A stretch of 57,695 nt of DNA from Streptacidiphilus anmyonensis (GCF_000787855.1 NZ_BBPQ01000007.1:151891-209585), one strand, 5' to 3'; positions 8,693 to 16,226 are shown, counted from the first letter of the stretch. Made by a program: numbers and translations. The notes: generated by a model from the sequence alone, not told the origin.

Positions 8693-9793
8693 TCAGCAGG
8701 TGAGGTTGGAGCCTGCCGGGACGCCGAGGATGGAGGTGAAGGACTGGTAGTCGTTGACGCGGTCCTGCATCTCGGCGGTGTTGCCGCCGTTGCACTCGAT
8801 GCTGCCGTTGATGCTGCGGATGGTCTCGCCGAAGCCCGCGCCGTTGACCATGGCGTTGTGGGGGGTCATCGTGCCGGGACCGGTCTGGGTGTTCCAGTAC
8901 CACAGGCCGGTCTTCCAGGAGGTCGCCGGGTCGGACGCGACCAGGCCGGGGTTGTCCAGCAGGTCGATGCCGAGAGCGTCACCGGCGGCCTTGTAGTTGA
9001 AGTTCCAGCTCAGCTGCATCGGACCGCGGCCGTAGTAGGCGTAGGTGCCGGCGGGGCAGCCGTAGGACTCGCTCGCGCAGTAGTTCCCGGACTGGTCGAC
9101 CTCGTTGACGTAGACGAGACCGCCGGTCTCGTGGTCGACGTTGGCGAGGAAGGCCGCGGCCTCCTGCTTCTGCACGGTGGCGCTGCCGGTGGTGGCGAAG
9201 CCGGGGTAGGCGCTCAGCGCGGCCACCAGACCGCTGTAGGTGTAGAAGGAGTTCCGGTTCGGGAACATCTGGTCGAACTGCGCCTCGCTGACCACGAATC
9301 CGCCGGAGCCGCCGGTGCCTCCCCCGCCGGAGCCGCCGCTGCAGCTGTAGGGGGACCAGTACCAGGTGCTGATGGTGGGGTCGTAGCCGGGGTTGTCATG
9401 GGTGGCGATGTAGTACTGGCCGTTGGGGGTGTACTGGACGATGGCGCCGGTCGCGTAGGACTGTCCGGCCACCCAGGCGGGGTAGTTGCAGCCGCCGCCG
9501 GTACCTCCGCCGCCGGAACCGCCACAGGCGCCCTGGTCGGCCCAGACGCCGGAGCCGCCGGTGGAGGGCGTCTCGCCCTGCGTCCACCACTTCGCCTGCC
9601 AGTTGTCGCCGTTGTAGGAGGCGGTCATCCCGCCGGTGTAGACCGCGCTGGAACTCCAGGGCGCGGCGCAGTCCGCGGCCATCGCGGGGCTCGCGGCGCC
9701 GAGGACGGTGAACGATCCGAGGATGCCGACCAGGACGGCCAGCAGCGCCGCGATGCGCTTGCCGCGGTGGGGTGTTGGGGGGTTGAGTCGCAT
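8693..9793 (-). CDS. Secreted GH19 chitinase with two carbohydrate-binding modules
   Basis: The 366-residue protein has a signal peptide (residues 1-39, cleavage after AMA). Two small aromatic-rich chitin-binding modules (about 41-90 and 101-151, with WQAKWWTQGE and YPAWVAGQSYATG) follow, joined by Gly-Ser linkers. A C-terminal GH19 domain starts near 166. The two catalytic acids are Glu222 (VDHETGG) and Glu231 (YVNEVD), nine residues apart as in Streptomyces ChiC-type enzymes; YYGRGPMQLSWNFNY is the family signature. It hydrolyses chitin by inversion outside the cell. GGAG lies 6 nt upstream of the ATG. A DasR-type operator 55 nt upstream suggests induction by N-acetylglucosamine signals. 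Having two binding modules is slightly richer than the usual single one. Confidence 0.95.
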   Translation of the reverse strand: MRLNPPTPHRGKRIAALLAVLVGILGSFTVLGAASPAMAADCAAPWSSSAVYTGGMTASYNGDNWQAKWWTQGETPSTGGSGVWADQGACGGSGGGGTGGGCNYPAWVAGQSYATGAIVQYTPNGQYYIATHDNPGYDPTISTWYWSPYSCSGGSGGGGTGGSGGFVVSEAQFDQMFPNRNSFYTYSGLVAALSAYPGFATTGSATVQKQEAAAFLANVDHETGGLVYVNEVDQSGNYCASESYGCPAGTYAYYGRGPMQLSWNFNYKAAGDALGIDLLDNPGLVASDPATSWKTGLWYWNTQTGPGTMTPHNAMVNGAGFGETIRSINGSIECNGGNTAEMQDRVNDYQSFTSILGVPAGSNLTC

Positions 9794-9848
9794 GTGCCAC
9801 TCCGGATGTGGGGGTGAGTGGAGAAGACCCACAGCAGCAAAGCGTCAT

Positions 9849-9860
9849 TGGTCCAGACCA
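9849..9860. promoter_or_regulatory. DasR-responsive element (dre) upstream of the chitinase gene
   Basis: The sequence TGGTCCAGACCA, flanked by AT on the left and GT on the right, matches the known Streptomyces dre consensus (AGTGGTCTAGACCACT-like) in both arms with one central difference. It lies 55 nt upstream of the chitinase start. DasR is the GntR repressor released by glucosamine-6-phosphate. The assignment rests on established knowledge of chitinase promoters plus this match. Confidence 0.75.
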
Positions 9861-9892
9861 GTCAAGGGCTGCGATGAGATTTCTGGCTGAAC

Positions 9893-10228
9893 ATGACCAA
9901 TAGTCACCAGTCACTCAAGACAATGCGGCGCGTGCTGGGCGCCGTGATCGGGACCGCCGGGCTCGCGTTGGCGGGCACTGCGGCCGCCGCCTCGGCCCAG
10001 GCTTACGGCGACCTCAACCTGCACATGGTCTGGGCGCGTGCGAGGGAGGTCGGGACCGGAGCGGTCCGGTCTGAAGGATCGCGTCCCAGGGGTGCATCAG
10101 GGTTCTCTCACCCAGACCAGTTCTTGCGCGAACTCCTGGTCAGGCGGATGGGCGTGTACGGGTGCGGCTCGGATCGGGCGCGCCTCGCGCGCTTGCGACG
10201 TGCGCCCTGGCGGTCTCGGCCGTGGTGA
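9893..10228 (+). pseudogene. Possible truncated small secreted protein with signal peptide
   Basis: The first 37 residues form a convincing signal peptide (basic start, hydrophobic core VLGAVIGTAGLALAGTAAA, Ala-x-Ala cleavage site). It is followed by only a few normal-looking residues (AYGDLNLHMVW). The rest is Arg-rich, low-quality sequence of the sort seen when reading a non-coding GC-rich frame. No good ribosome site precedes the ATG at 9893; an alternative ATG is at 9923. I read this as the 5' remnant of a small secreted protein gene, or a very short secreted peptide, and not a 111-residue functional protein. Confidence 0.35.
10053..10071. promoter_or_regulatory. Overlapping inverted repeats (GGACCG/CGGTCC and GACCGGA/TCCGGTC)
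   Basis: Two interleaved palindromes share the same bases: GGACCG-GAG-CGGTCC (10053-10067) and GACCGGA-GCGG-TCCGGTC (10054-10071), both with perfect arms. The first resembles the 14-bp operator of the core region but has a 3-nt spacer. It lies about 365 bp upstream of the small gene at 10436 inside non-coding-looking sequence. It could be an operator or a hairpin. Confidence 0.4.
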
Positions 10229-10348
10229 CGGGATGCTGCTGAGCACGGGGCAGCCTCGGGTCCGGGCTGTCGGGTGGGGTGGGATCCGAGTCCGGCCGGC
10301 CTCGGCGCGGTCAGGAGAGTCAACGGCTGTGCGTGCGTCGCTCGGGCG

Positions 10349-10377
10349 GCACCGGTCCGCGGCCGGCCGCGGTGCCG
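10349..10377. other. GC-rich hairpin with 16-bp perfect palindrome
   Basis: The core CCGCGGCCGGCCGCGG (10358-10373) is fully self-complementary, and the outer arms GGCACCG/CGGTGCC extend the stem with a short bulge. It sits 59 bp before the start of the gene at 10436. It may act as a transcription terminator for anything reading in from the left, or as a leader structure. Confidence 0.4.
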
Positions 10378-10435
10378 CCGCCATTCGGCAGATTCGCGTC
10401 AACCAACCGACAACGCAACAGGAAAGGGAACCCGC

Positions 10436-10735
10436 ATGCCCGTCGTGATGACCATGCGCTGGCCTGGTGCCACGCCTCAGCAGTACGACCGCGTCAGCGA
10501 GCTGGTGGATCTGGAGGGCGATGTCCCGAACGGACTCGTCCTGCACGTGGCCTCCTTCGCGGACGGCGCCCTGCACGTGACCGACGTCTGGGAGAGCCGT
10601 GAGGATTTCGAACGCTACCTGGCCGACCGGCTGGGGGCTGCGATCAAGGAGGCAGGCCTCGAAGGGGCGCCCGAGACCAGTTACGCCCCGCTCCACCGCC
10701 GGTTGATCCCTCCAGGCGTTACCGGCACCACCTGA
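10436..10735 (+). CDS. Small protein, possible antibiotic-biosynthesis-monooxygenase (ABM) fold (99 aa)
   Basis: The protein starts MPVVMTMRWPGATPQQYDRV and continues with a beta-alpha-beta pattern (GLVLHVASFADGALHVTDVW then SREDFERYLADRL). That pattern is characteristic of dimeric ferredoxin-like ABM-superfamily small proteins, which often act as accessory monooxygenases or heme/small-molecule binders. GGAAAGGG precedes the ATG by 8 nt. No partner gene is adjacent. The 3' end overlaps, antisense, the remnant of an acyl-CoA ligase gene. The fold assignment is inferred from pattern only; a specific function is not claimed. Confidence 0.65.
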   Translation: MPVVMTMRWPGATPQQYDRVSELVDLEGDVPNGLVLHVASFADGALHVTDVWESREDFERYLADRLGAAIKEAGLEGAPETSYAPLHRRLIPPGVTGTT

Positions 10736-10925
10736 ACCGGGACGTGCCGATCGCGGCGCGCTTCGGGCAGGCAGCGTTCGAGCTGCTCGGCGCGGGACGC
10801 GATGACGTCTCGCCGCCCATCCGGGCTCGCCGCACAGGACGACGACCCGGACGGCCTCACCCGAGCGCTCGTCCGGGACGCCGACCATTGGCGCACTCAG
10901 GTCGGTGCCGGTGTGCACCCCGCCG
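10681..10925 (-). pseudogene. Remnant of an AMP-forming acyl-CoA synthetase (C-terminal part)
   Basis: On the minus strand, one frame reads MVGVPDERSGEAVRVVVL (from 10888), the standard hinge/C-domain phrase of acyl-CoA and acetyl-CoA ligases. A second frame continues with DVIASRAEQLERCLPEARR and ends VPVTPGGINRRWSGA at a TAA stop, corresponding to the C-terminal PxTPxGKIxRR motif. In GGIN the catalytic Lys is replaced. The frame change and missing N-terminal 400 residues show a decayed gene. Its 3' end overlaps the plus-strand small gene. Confidence 0.5.
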
Positions 10926-11250
10926 TCCCCGAGTCTCGGGACGGACGTCCGGCTCGCGCCCGCAGGCGCCCACGCCCTGCGGGCCGCGCACGGTGATCCC
11001 GCGAGGCCGGCTCGTCCTGGAACCACACAGGACGCACCCTTCGAAAGCGGCACAGCCGCACCACCGACCGGACCCGCACGTGCCGGTTTCAGAGTCCGTG
11101 CCGGGCTCGCTGAGCTTCGAGAGCCTCTCGGCCCGTCGGGCCGGACCGAGTGGCCCCTGCCGTACCTGCGGCGACGGCACGACGGCAGGCGGACAAGGGG
11201 CCGGTCGGCCCTTGGCCGACGCCCCGGACGGAGCGAACGCTGGGGGATGA
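10926..11250. other. Non-coding or decayed stretch carrying an OsdR-like operator
   Basis: No frame in this 325-bp stretch looks like a real protein; codon choice and amino-acid composition are random on both strands. It contains the perfect 14-bp palindrome at 11198-11211. I read it as sequence left by the erosion of flanking genes. Confidence 0.5.
11198..11211. promoter_or_regulatory. OsdR/DevR-like box (perfect)
   Basis: GGGCCG-GT-CGGCCC, both arms exact, flanked by G and T. It lies 39 bp before the eroded PNPOx gene and about 300 bp before the DUF1918-CBS gene pair. The spacing suggests it originally drove the now broken PNPOx gene. Confidence 0.7.
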
Positions 11251-11501
11251 ACGATCGTGGTCCTCGCCGACGAGGCCGACAGGGCCTGCTCGCCCGCGGA
11301 CGGAGCGGGCTGGTCACCGGCGTCGCCGAGGCGGACCCCCGGGGACGTCGACCCGTCAACGGCTACGTCAACGGCTAGGAGGAGGAGAGGTGGCCATGGA
11401 CGGCCGGACCATGGGACCTCCTGATACGGATCCGTCCCGAGCGGATCACCGGGCGCGAGCTGCGGCCCAGCGGCACGGGGCCGACCGGGAACGAGCAGTG
11501 A
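11251..11501 (+). pseudogene. Decayed PNPOx-fold (pyridoxamine phosphate oxidase-like) gene
   Basis: Pieces in two frames line up with the C-terminal half of the intact HTH-PNPOx protein at 18155-18859. One frame gives VVLADEADRACSPADGAGWS (intact copy: VVLEVDRLDEALAQGWS). A frame shift then leads to LVTGVAEADPRG (intact: LVSGVAEEDRRD), then an in-frame TAG at 11376-11378. After it comes PWTAGPWDLLIRI and RITGREL (intact: PWAEGPRELLVRI, KITGREL), ending at TGA 11499-11501. One frameshift plus one stop make it non-functional. The upstream half is not recognisable. Confidence 0.65.
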
Positions 11502-11513
11502 GAGGAGCCCGCC

Positions 11514-11744
11514 ATGCACGCGGCACTCGGAGACCAGATCGTCGTGGACGGCACTCTGCCGGGCGTCGTGCGGCCGGACGGTGAGGTCGTCGGCCTGCAC
11601 CACCCCGACGGCAGCCCGCCGTTCGACGTCCGCTGGTCCGACGACGGCCGGACCACCGTCTTCTGCCCCGGGCCGGACGCGCACCTCGTTCACTTCGTCC
11701 ACCCCGACAGGAACGGAGGCCGCAGCCATGCATGGAAGCGGTAG
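11514..11744 (+). CDS. DUF1918 domain protein (76 aa)
   Basis: The protein starts MHAALGDQIVVDGT and continues RPDGEVVGLHHPDGSPPFDVRWSDDGR then TTVFCPGPDA. This is the SH3-like beta-barrel pattern of DUF1918 (GD.IVV...G...R.GEI.....DG.PPY.VRW.DG...FPGPDA), a family common in stress and dormancy regions of actinobacteria. GAGGAG precedes the ATG. Its last 17 bases overlap the start of the CBS-BON gene, so the two are translationally coupled. Molecular function is unknown. Confidence 0.85.
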   Translation: MHAALGDQIVVDGTLPGVVRPDGEVVGLHHPDGSPPFDVRWSDDGRTTVFCPGPDAHLVHFVHPDRNGGRSHAWKR

Positions 11745-12393
11745 CCCGCACGTCGTCAGTGACGTGATGACGCAGACCGTTGTTTCGGTGGGCCAGGACG
11801 CCCCCTTCAAGGACATCGTCGCGCTGATGAACCAGTGGCAGGTCAGCGCCGTCCCGGTGACCGCGGGCGAAGGCCGCGTCGTCGGCGTCGTCTCCGAGGC
11901 GGACCTGCTGCCCAAGGAGGAGTTCCGCGACAGCGAACCCAGCCGCCCCGAACAACTGCGCCGCCTCGGCGACATGGCCAAGGCGGGCGCGCTCACTGCG
12001 GGCGAGCTGATGACCGCGCCCGCGGTCACCGTGCGCGCTGACGCGACCCTCGCCCAGGCGGCGCGGGAGATGGCGCAGCACCACGTCAAGCGGCTGCCGG
12101 TGGTGGACGAGTGGGGCATGCTCGCGGGCATCGTGAGCCGGGCCGACCTGCTGAAGGTCTTCCTGCGCCCGGACGAGGAGATCGCGGAGGAGATCCGCCG
12201 GGAGGTCGTCGCCTACCTCTTCGGAGGGGACGCCACCGGCGTCGTCGTCCACGTCGCCGACGGCGTCGTGACACTGACCGGCCAACTGGCGGACACCACG
12301 CTCGTCCCTGTCGCGGCACGGCTGGCGCGCGCGGTGGAGGGCGTGGTCGACGTCCAGTGGGACGTCAGCGGACAGACGCTCGTCGATCGCTGA
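11728..12393 (+). CDS. CBS-CBS-BON protein
   Basis: The 221-residue protein has two CBS motifs (about residues 10-62 with VMTQTVVSVGQDAPFKDIV and GVVSEADLL; about 86-142 with ELMTAPAVTV, VKRLPVVDEWGMLAGIVSRADLL) and a C-terminal BON domain (about 150-212, VHVADGVVTLTGQL). CBS pairs bind adenine nucleotides and BON domains bind lipid or membranes, so such proteins are thought to sense energy charge. GGAGG lies 8 nt before the ATG inside the upstream DUF1918 gene. Three similar proteins occur in this window (19325, 30354, 36398). Confidence 0.9.
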   Translation: MHGSGSPHVVSDVMTQTVVSVGQDAPFKDIVALMNQWQVSAVPVTAGEGRVVGVVSEADLLPKEEFRDSEPSRPEQLRRLGDMAKAGALTAGELMTAPAVTVRADATLAQAAREMAQHHVKRLPVVDEWGMLAGIVSRADLLKVFLRPDEEIAEEIRREVVAYLFGGDATGVVVHVADGVVTLTGQLADTTLVPVAARLARAVEGVVDVQWDVSGQTLVDR

Positions 12394-12399
12394 ACCCGG

Positions 12400-12545
12400 G
12401 CGTCCTGCGGGGTGTCGTCCGGAAGTCGGCCCGGCAGGTCGTCGAAGGCCGCCTTCCATGCCATCGCGTGCAGCGCGGCGGTGTCGGTGAGCATGCCGTC
12501 GGTGTCGAAGACCGAACCGGCGGGGCCGTCGATTCCGATCACACG
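12400..12545 (-). pseudogene. N-terminal remnant of a HAD phosphatase/beta-phosphoglucomutase-like gene
   Basis: The minus strand reads VIGIDGPAGSVFDTDGMLTD followed by TAALHAMAWKAAFDDLPGRL. This is the start of HAD subfamily I enzymes: the DxDG nucleophile loop appears as FDTDG, followed by the LTDTAxLHAxAWKxAFD helix typical of beta-phosphoglucomutase/trehalose-locus HADs. No start, no cap domain and no further motifs follow, so only about 45 codons survive between two plus-strand genes. Confidence 0.65.
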
Positions 12546-12586
12546 GCCAGTAGGGCACCGGTGGCCCGCGGGCGCGGCCTGGACTC

Positions 12587-12612
12587 GGGCCGGTCGGCGG
12601 GCTGAACGGCCC
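12587..12612. promoter_or_regulatory. Two adjoining OsdR/DevR-like boxes upstream of a universal stress protein
   Basis: GGGCCG-GT-CGGCGG (12587-12600; left arm exact, inner 10 bp palindromic) overlaps by two bases GGGCTG-AA-CGGCCC (12599-12612; 5 of 6 arm pairs). The second ends 68 bp before the USP start codon. Paired adjacent boxes are typical of strong DevR promoters in mycobacteria. Confidence 0.65.
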
Positions 12613-12680
12613 TGGGACGTCGGGACGGCGCAGGCGACGCTCGAGGGGAGGGGCCCCGTCGAACCAGTGAGGAGCCCGCC

Positions 12681-13562
12681 ATGACCGTTCCGAACGGACG
12701 CCTGCCCGTTCTCGTGGGTGTGTCCCGCTCCGAAGCCGCCGTCTGGGCGATCCGCTGGGCCGCCGACGAGGCGGACCTGCACGGGCTGCCGCTACTGATC
12801 GTGCACGCGCAGGAGTGGCCGTCGGCGGTCCCGCCGGCCGTCGAGCCGGGAGAGAGCGGCCACCTGTGGGCGTCCCACTTCCGCGCCGCAGGTCGGGCGC
12901 TCGTGGACACGGCACGCGCGGAGGCGTTGCAACTCCATCCCGGACTGGACATCAGCCTGGCGCTGGCCGAGGGGAAGCCGCACGACGTGCTGCTCCGGTT
13001 CGGAGCGGAGGTCTCCCAGGTGGTGCTGGGGACGAGGCGCCTGGGCGACGTGGAGGCGCCCTTCGTCCGCAGCCGTGGCGCGGGACTGTTCGGGCGACTG
13101 CCTTGCCCGGTGGTGCTGGTGCCGCAACCGGCGGGGCCGCAGCCGGAGCACGGCGGCACGGTGGTGGTCGGGGTGGACGGATCGGCGGCCTCCGAGGCCG
13201 CAGTGGCCTACGCCTTCGAGGAAGCGGCCCTCACCCGTTCCCGTCTCCTCGCCGCCGAGGTCCGCAGGCCGCACAGCGCAGCCCGCCCGGGGTTCTACGA
13301 GGAGGCCCGGCTGGAACTCGCCGAGGCGCTGGCGGGCTGGCACGAGAAGTACCCCCAGGTCGAGACGGAGCGCGAGGTCCTCACCGGCTACCCGGCGGCT
13401 CTGCTCGCCGAACTCGCCCGGCACGCCCGCTGCCTCGTCGTCGGCAGCCACGGGCGCAGCGGCTGGCACGAGGCGCTGCTCGGGTCGACCACCCGATCCC
13501 TGGTCCACCACACGCCCAGCCCGCTCGTCGTCGTGCCGCCGCAGTACACCGGAAGGCTGTGA
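12681..13562 (+). CDS. Tandem-UspA universal stress protein
   Basis: The 293-residue protein has two UspA domains (about 8-148 and 155-287). The second has the ATP-binding features: VVVGVDGSAASEAAVAY at its start and VVGSHGRSGWHEALLGSTTRSLVHHTPSPLVVV near the end (G-2x-G-9x-G-S/T pattern). The first domain is weaker, with VGVSRSEAAVW at the start and LGTRRLGDVEAPFVRSRGAGLF instead of the nucleotide loop. This is the size of M. tuberculosis DevR-regulated USPs. GAGGAG precedes the ATG and OsdR-like boxes lie upstream, supporting hypoxia-type induction. Confidence 0.93.
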   Translation: MTVPNGRLPVLVGVSRSEAAVWAIRWAADEADLHGLPLLIVHAQEWPSAVPPAVEPGESGHLWASHFRAAGRALVDTARAEALQLHPGLDISLALAEGKPHDVLLRFGAEVSQVVLGTRRLGDVEAPFVRSRGAGLFGRLPCPVVLVPQPAGPQPEHGGTVVVGVDGSAASEAAVAYAFEEAALTRSRLLAAEVRRPHSAARPGFYEEARLELAEALAGWHEKYPQVETEREVLTGYPAALLAELARHARCLVVGSHGRSGWHEALLGSTTRSLVHHTPSPLVVVPPQYTGRL

Positions 13563-13689
13563 CGTCCCCGCCATCGACCGTCGCCCGGGACGGCTCCAGG
13601 ACCTCCTGCGTGCCGCCGGTGGAGCGCCGGTCGCGACACGGCGAGCGTGGTGGGCCGCGCGGGCGACCCGGCGCACGTGTCCGGTCGCC

Positions 13690-13881
13690 TCAGAGACTTC
13701 TGAGTGCGGCCGACGGAGTGCGGTCCGCCCGCCGTGCAGAGGGATCGGGCTCCGGCCGCGGCCGTGCGATGGCCGCCGCCGCCCGCAACAGCTCAAGCAG
13801 TTCCGGGTCGCGGGGAACGGCCGCGTTCCGACGCCGGCGGGCGGCCCGGCGCCTCGCCACGAGGCGGTACTTGACGTTCAT
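13690..13881 (-). CDS. Small basic hypothetical protein (63 aa)
   Basis: The peptide starts MNVKYRLVARRRAARRRRNA and continues with an acidic-Leu segment DPELLELLRAAAAIA. A GGAGGG...GGAG leader immediately precedes the ATG. The very basic N-terminus could bind nucleic acid. No known family was recognised. It is convergent with the upstream USP gene. Confidence 0.5.
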   Translation of the reverse strand: MNVKYRLVARRRAARRRRNAAVPRDPELLELLRAAAAIARPRPEPDPSARRADRTPSAALRSL

Positions 13882-14202
13882 CGTTCTCCACCCTCCGACC
13901 GGCCGGTTCGTCACCCCGACGCGTCCACCATGCCGCCCGGTCAGTGCGGCGGGGGAGGTCCGCACGGCCCAGGTCGCCGCGGCCGGGCGGCACGACCGGT
14001 GCCCGAAGGGCCCTCGACACGGTGCAGCGGGAGGCGACGGCCGAGGCGGCCACCCGAGGATGTCGATCGACGAGGACCCGGCTGGGACGGCAGCCCGCGT
14101 CGTCGCCGTCGATGCGGGGCGAATGACGTCGGTGGGTCGGGGTCCCCGACCCCGGGCCATCCGCGCGGTGGCAACCCGCCGACCGTATGGCCTACCGGGC
14201 GG
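13882..14202. other. Intergenic region of 321 bp, no gene seen
   Basis: This lies between the small basic gene and the ABC permease stop, both on the minus strand, so it is the 3' region of the ABC operon and the promoter region of the small gene. It contains a perfect 19-bp palindrome (separate entry) and a half-operator-like CCCGAAGGGCCC. No plausible reading frame with a ribosome site was found. Confidence 0.5.
14134..14152 (-). terminator. Palindrome downstream of the ABC transporter operon
   Basis: GGGTCGGGG-T-CCCCGACCC is a perfect inverted repeat 51-69 bp downstream of the permease stop codon on the minus strand. As RNA it forms a 7-bp stem with a 5-nt loop. No U-tract follows. Confidence 0.5.
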
Positions 14203-15033
14203 TCAGACCACTCTGCGGTACAGCCAGACCCCCAGCGGGGCGAAGGCGGCGATGATGGCCGCGTCCCATGCGAGCGCCAGCCAGATGTCGCTCGCCGCCG
14301 GGGTCCCGAGGACCAGGTCCCGCACGGCCTGAGCGGTCCGGGTGACCGGCTGGTGCTGGGCGAACGCCTGGAGCCAGCCGGGCATCGTGCTGACCGGGAT
14401 GAACGCTCCCGAGGCGAAGACCAAGGGGACCAGGAGCGGGAAGGCGGCGGCCTGGGCGGTCTCCGGGTCGCCGACCCACAGGCCGACCACGGCGAAGATC
14501 CAGGACATCGTGAAGCCGAACGCCATGACCAGCAGCACGGCCGCCAGGAACGCCGCCACCGAGCTGTGCAGCCGGAACCCGACCGCGAAACCGGCTGCCG
14601 TCATCAGGGCCACCACGAACACGTTCCGGGCCAGATCCGCGAGCGTGCGGCCGGACAGCACCGCGGAGCGGGACATCGGCAGCGAACGGAAGCGTTCCAT
14701 CAGGCCGGTCTGCATGTCGGTCGCCAGTCCGATGGCGGTGTTCATCGCCCCGAACACAGCGGTCTGCACGAAGATCCCAGGCATCAGGTAGTCGACGTAG
14801 GGCACGGAGACCACGCTCCTGCCGATGACTCCGCCGAACACGTAACGGAACATCAGCACGAAGACCAGCGGCTGGATCGTGGAGAAGACCAGGAGCTGCG
14901 GCACCCGCACCAGCCCGACGAGATTGCGCCAGGCCACCGCCAGCCCGTCCCGGACCGGGGCTTCCAGGCGCTCCCGCGCCCTGCCTGTCGCGCGCGTGGC
15001 GGCGGACTGCCGGGTGACTTCTCCGGCGGTCAC
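14203..15033 (-). CDS. ABC-2 type multidrug exporter permease (DrrB-like)
   Basis: The 276-residue protein has the six-helix ABC-2 layout: QPLVFVLMFRYVFGG (first helix region), a GIFVQTAVFGAMNTAIGLATDMQTGLMERFRSLPMSRSAVLSGR segment, typical of DrrB/ABC-2 permeases (ERFRSLPMSR is the coupling helix), then four further hydrophobic helices. The GTG at 15033 overlaps the ATPase stop by 4 nt (GTGA), so the two genes are translationally coupled. With the ATPase it forms a full exporter. Its substrate is unknown, and drug or lipid export is the usual role. Confidence 0.9.
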   Translation of the reverse strand: MTAGEVTRQSAATRATGRARERLEAPVRDGLAVAWRNLVGLVRVPQLLVFSTIQPLVFVLMFRYVFGGVIGRSVVSVPYVDYLMPGIFVQTAVFGAMNTAIGLATDMQTGLMERFRSLPMSRSAVLSGRTLADLARNVFVVALMTAAGFAVGFRLHSSVAAFLAAVLLVMAFGFTMSWIFAVVGLWVGDPETAQAAAFPLLVPLVFASGAFIPVSTMPGWLQAFAQHQPVTRTAQAVRDLVLGTPAASDIWLALAWDAAIIAAFAPLGVWLYRRVV

Positions 15034-16094
15034 GGCGCGCCGTCCGGACCGGCGGCCGACGACGGTGGCTCCTCCTGGTCGGCGGCTTCGGCGCGATGAC
15101 CCGTCAGGGCCAGGAACACGTCGTCGAGGCTGGACTCGTGGACGGCGACGCCGCGCGGCGTCAGCGCGTGCTGGTCCAGCAGATGGAGGATGTCCAGCAA
15201 CAGCCGGGAGCCGTCCCGGGCGGTGATCCGAAGGACGGCGCCCTCCCGTTCCGGACTCCGGGAGAGCTGCTGAGCGATCATTCCTGTCGCCTGCCGGGCA
15301 CGGTTCTCGTCGGGCATCCGCAGCTCGATGACAGTGTTGCCGAGTCGTTCCTTGAGCCGTGCGGGCTCGTCGTCCGCGATGAGCCGACCCGCGCTGATGA
15401 CGGCCACCCGGCTGGCCAGGCGGTCGGCCTCCTCCAGGTACTGGGTGGTCAGCAGCACGGTCGTACCGGTGCCCACCAGTTCGCGGATCATCTCCCACAG
15501 GGCCAGCCGACTGGCCGGGTCCAGCCCGGTGGTGGGCTCGTCCAGGAAGAGCACCGGAGGGTGCGGGACCAGGGCGGCCGCCACGTCCAGCCGCCTGCGC
15601 ATGCCGCCCGAGTAGGTGCGGACCGTCCGGTCGCCGGCCTCGGCCAGACCGAAACGCTCGAGCAACTCGTCCGCCCGGGGCCGGAACCTCCTTCTGGGAA
15701 GCCGGGTGAGACGGCCGATGAGCCGCAGGTTCTCTCGGCCGGTGAGGTTGGGGTCGACGGCCGCGTACTGGCCGGCCAGACCGATCAGTCCGCGGACGAC
15801 GGCGGGTTCACGCACGACATCGTGGCCGAGGACTTCGGCCCTGCCGGTCGAGGGGCGCAGGATGGTCGTGAGGATCCGGATCGCCGTGGTCTTGCCCGCG
15901 CCGTTCGGGCCGAGCAGGCCGAAGACCACTCCGGCCGGCACCGTGAGGTCGACCCCGTCCAGGGCCGTCAGTGAACCGAACCGTTTGGTCAGGCCCTGAG
16001 TACTGATCGCTGCCGACGAAACCAAGCGCACCCACCTGCCCCGTAGCCAGGCGCCGATCCTCAGGGCTGTTCGGGCCCGGTGCCCGGTTTCCAT
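15030..16094 (-). CDS. ABC transporter ATPase, daunorubicin-resistance (DrrA) family
   Basis: The 354-residue protein has Walker A GPNGAGKTT (62-70), the signature YSGGM (161-165) and Walker B LFLDEP (182-187) with the D-loop GLDP. The C-terminal extension (about 250-340) ends in HESSLDDVFLALTGH, the DrrA-type signature for coupling to a separate ABC-2 permease. The ATG at 16094 is supported by AAGGAGG at 8 nt; the first 28 residues before the canonical AISTQGLTKRFG strand are a basic extension. It is the first gene of a two-gene operon and diverges from the gene at 16227. Confidence 0.92.
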   Translation of the reverse strand: METGHRARTALRIGAWLRGRWVRLVSSAAISTQGLTKRFGSLTALDGVDLTVPAGVVFGLLGPNGAGKTTAIRILTTILRPSTGRAEVLGHDVVREPAVVRGLIGLAGQYAAVDPNLTGRENLRLIGRLTRLPRRRFRPRADELLERFGLAEAGDRTVRTYSGGMRRRLDVAAALVPHPPVLFLDEPTTGLDPASRLALWEMIRELVGTGTTVLLTTQYLEEADRLASRVAVISAGRLIADDEPARLKERLGNTVIELRMPDENRARQATGMIAQQLSRSPEREGAVLRITARDGSRLLLDILHLLDQHALTPRGVAVHESSLDDVFLALTGHRAEAADQEEPPSSAAGPDGAP

Positions 16095-16226
16095 ACTCCG
16101 CCCCTCCTTCGACGCCCGCCCACCGATGTACCGGCGCCCCACGTGGCGAGTTCGCCGGGTTCGCCCGATTCCCGGGTCAGGCGGGCATCGACTGCGACGA
16201 CGGGTGAGCCGCGGTAGCGTCGCCGT

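Noticed and set aside
11502-12683. Identical 15-nt leader GAGGAGCCCGCCATG before the DUF1918 and USP genes
   Set aside because: It is a good ribosome site followed by a GC-rich spacer; identity over this length may reflect local duplication but no extended similarity was found.
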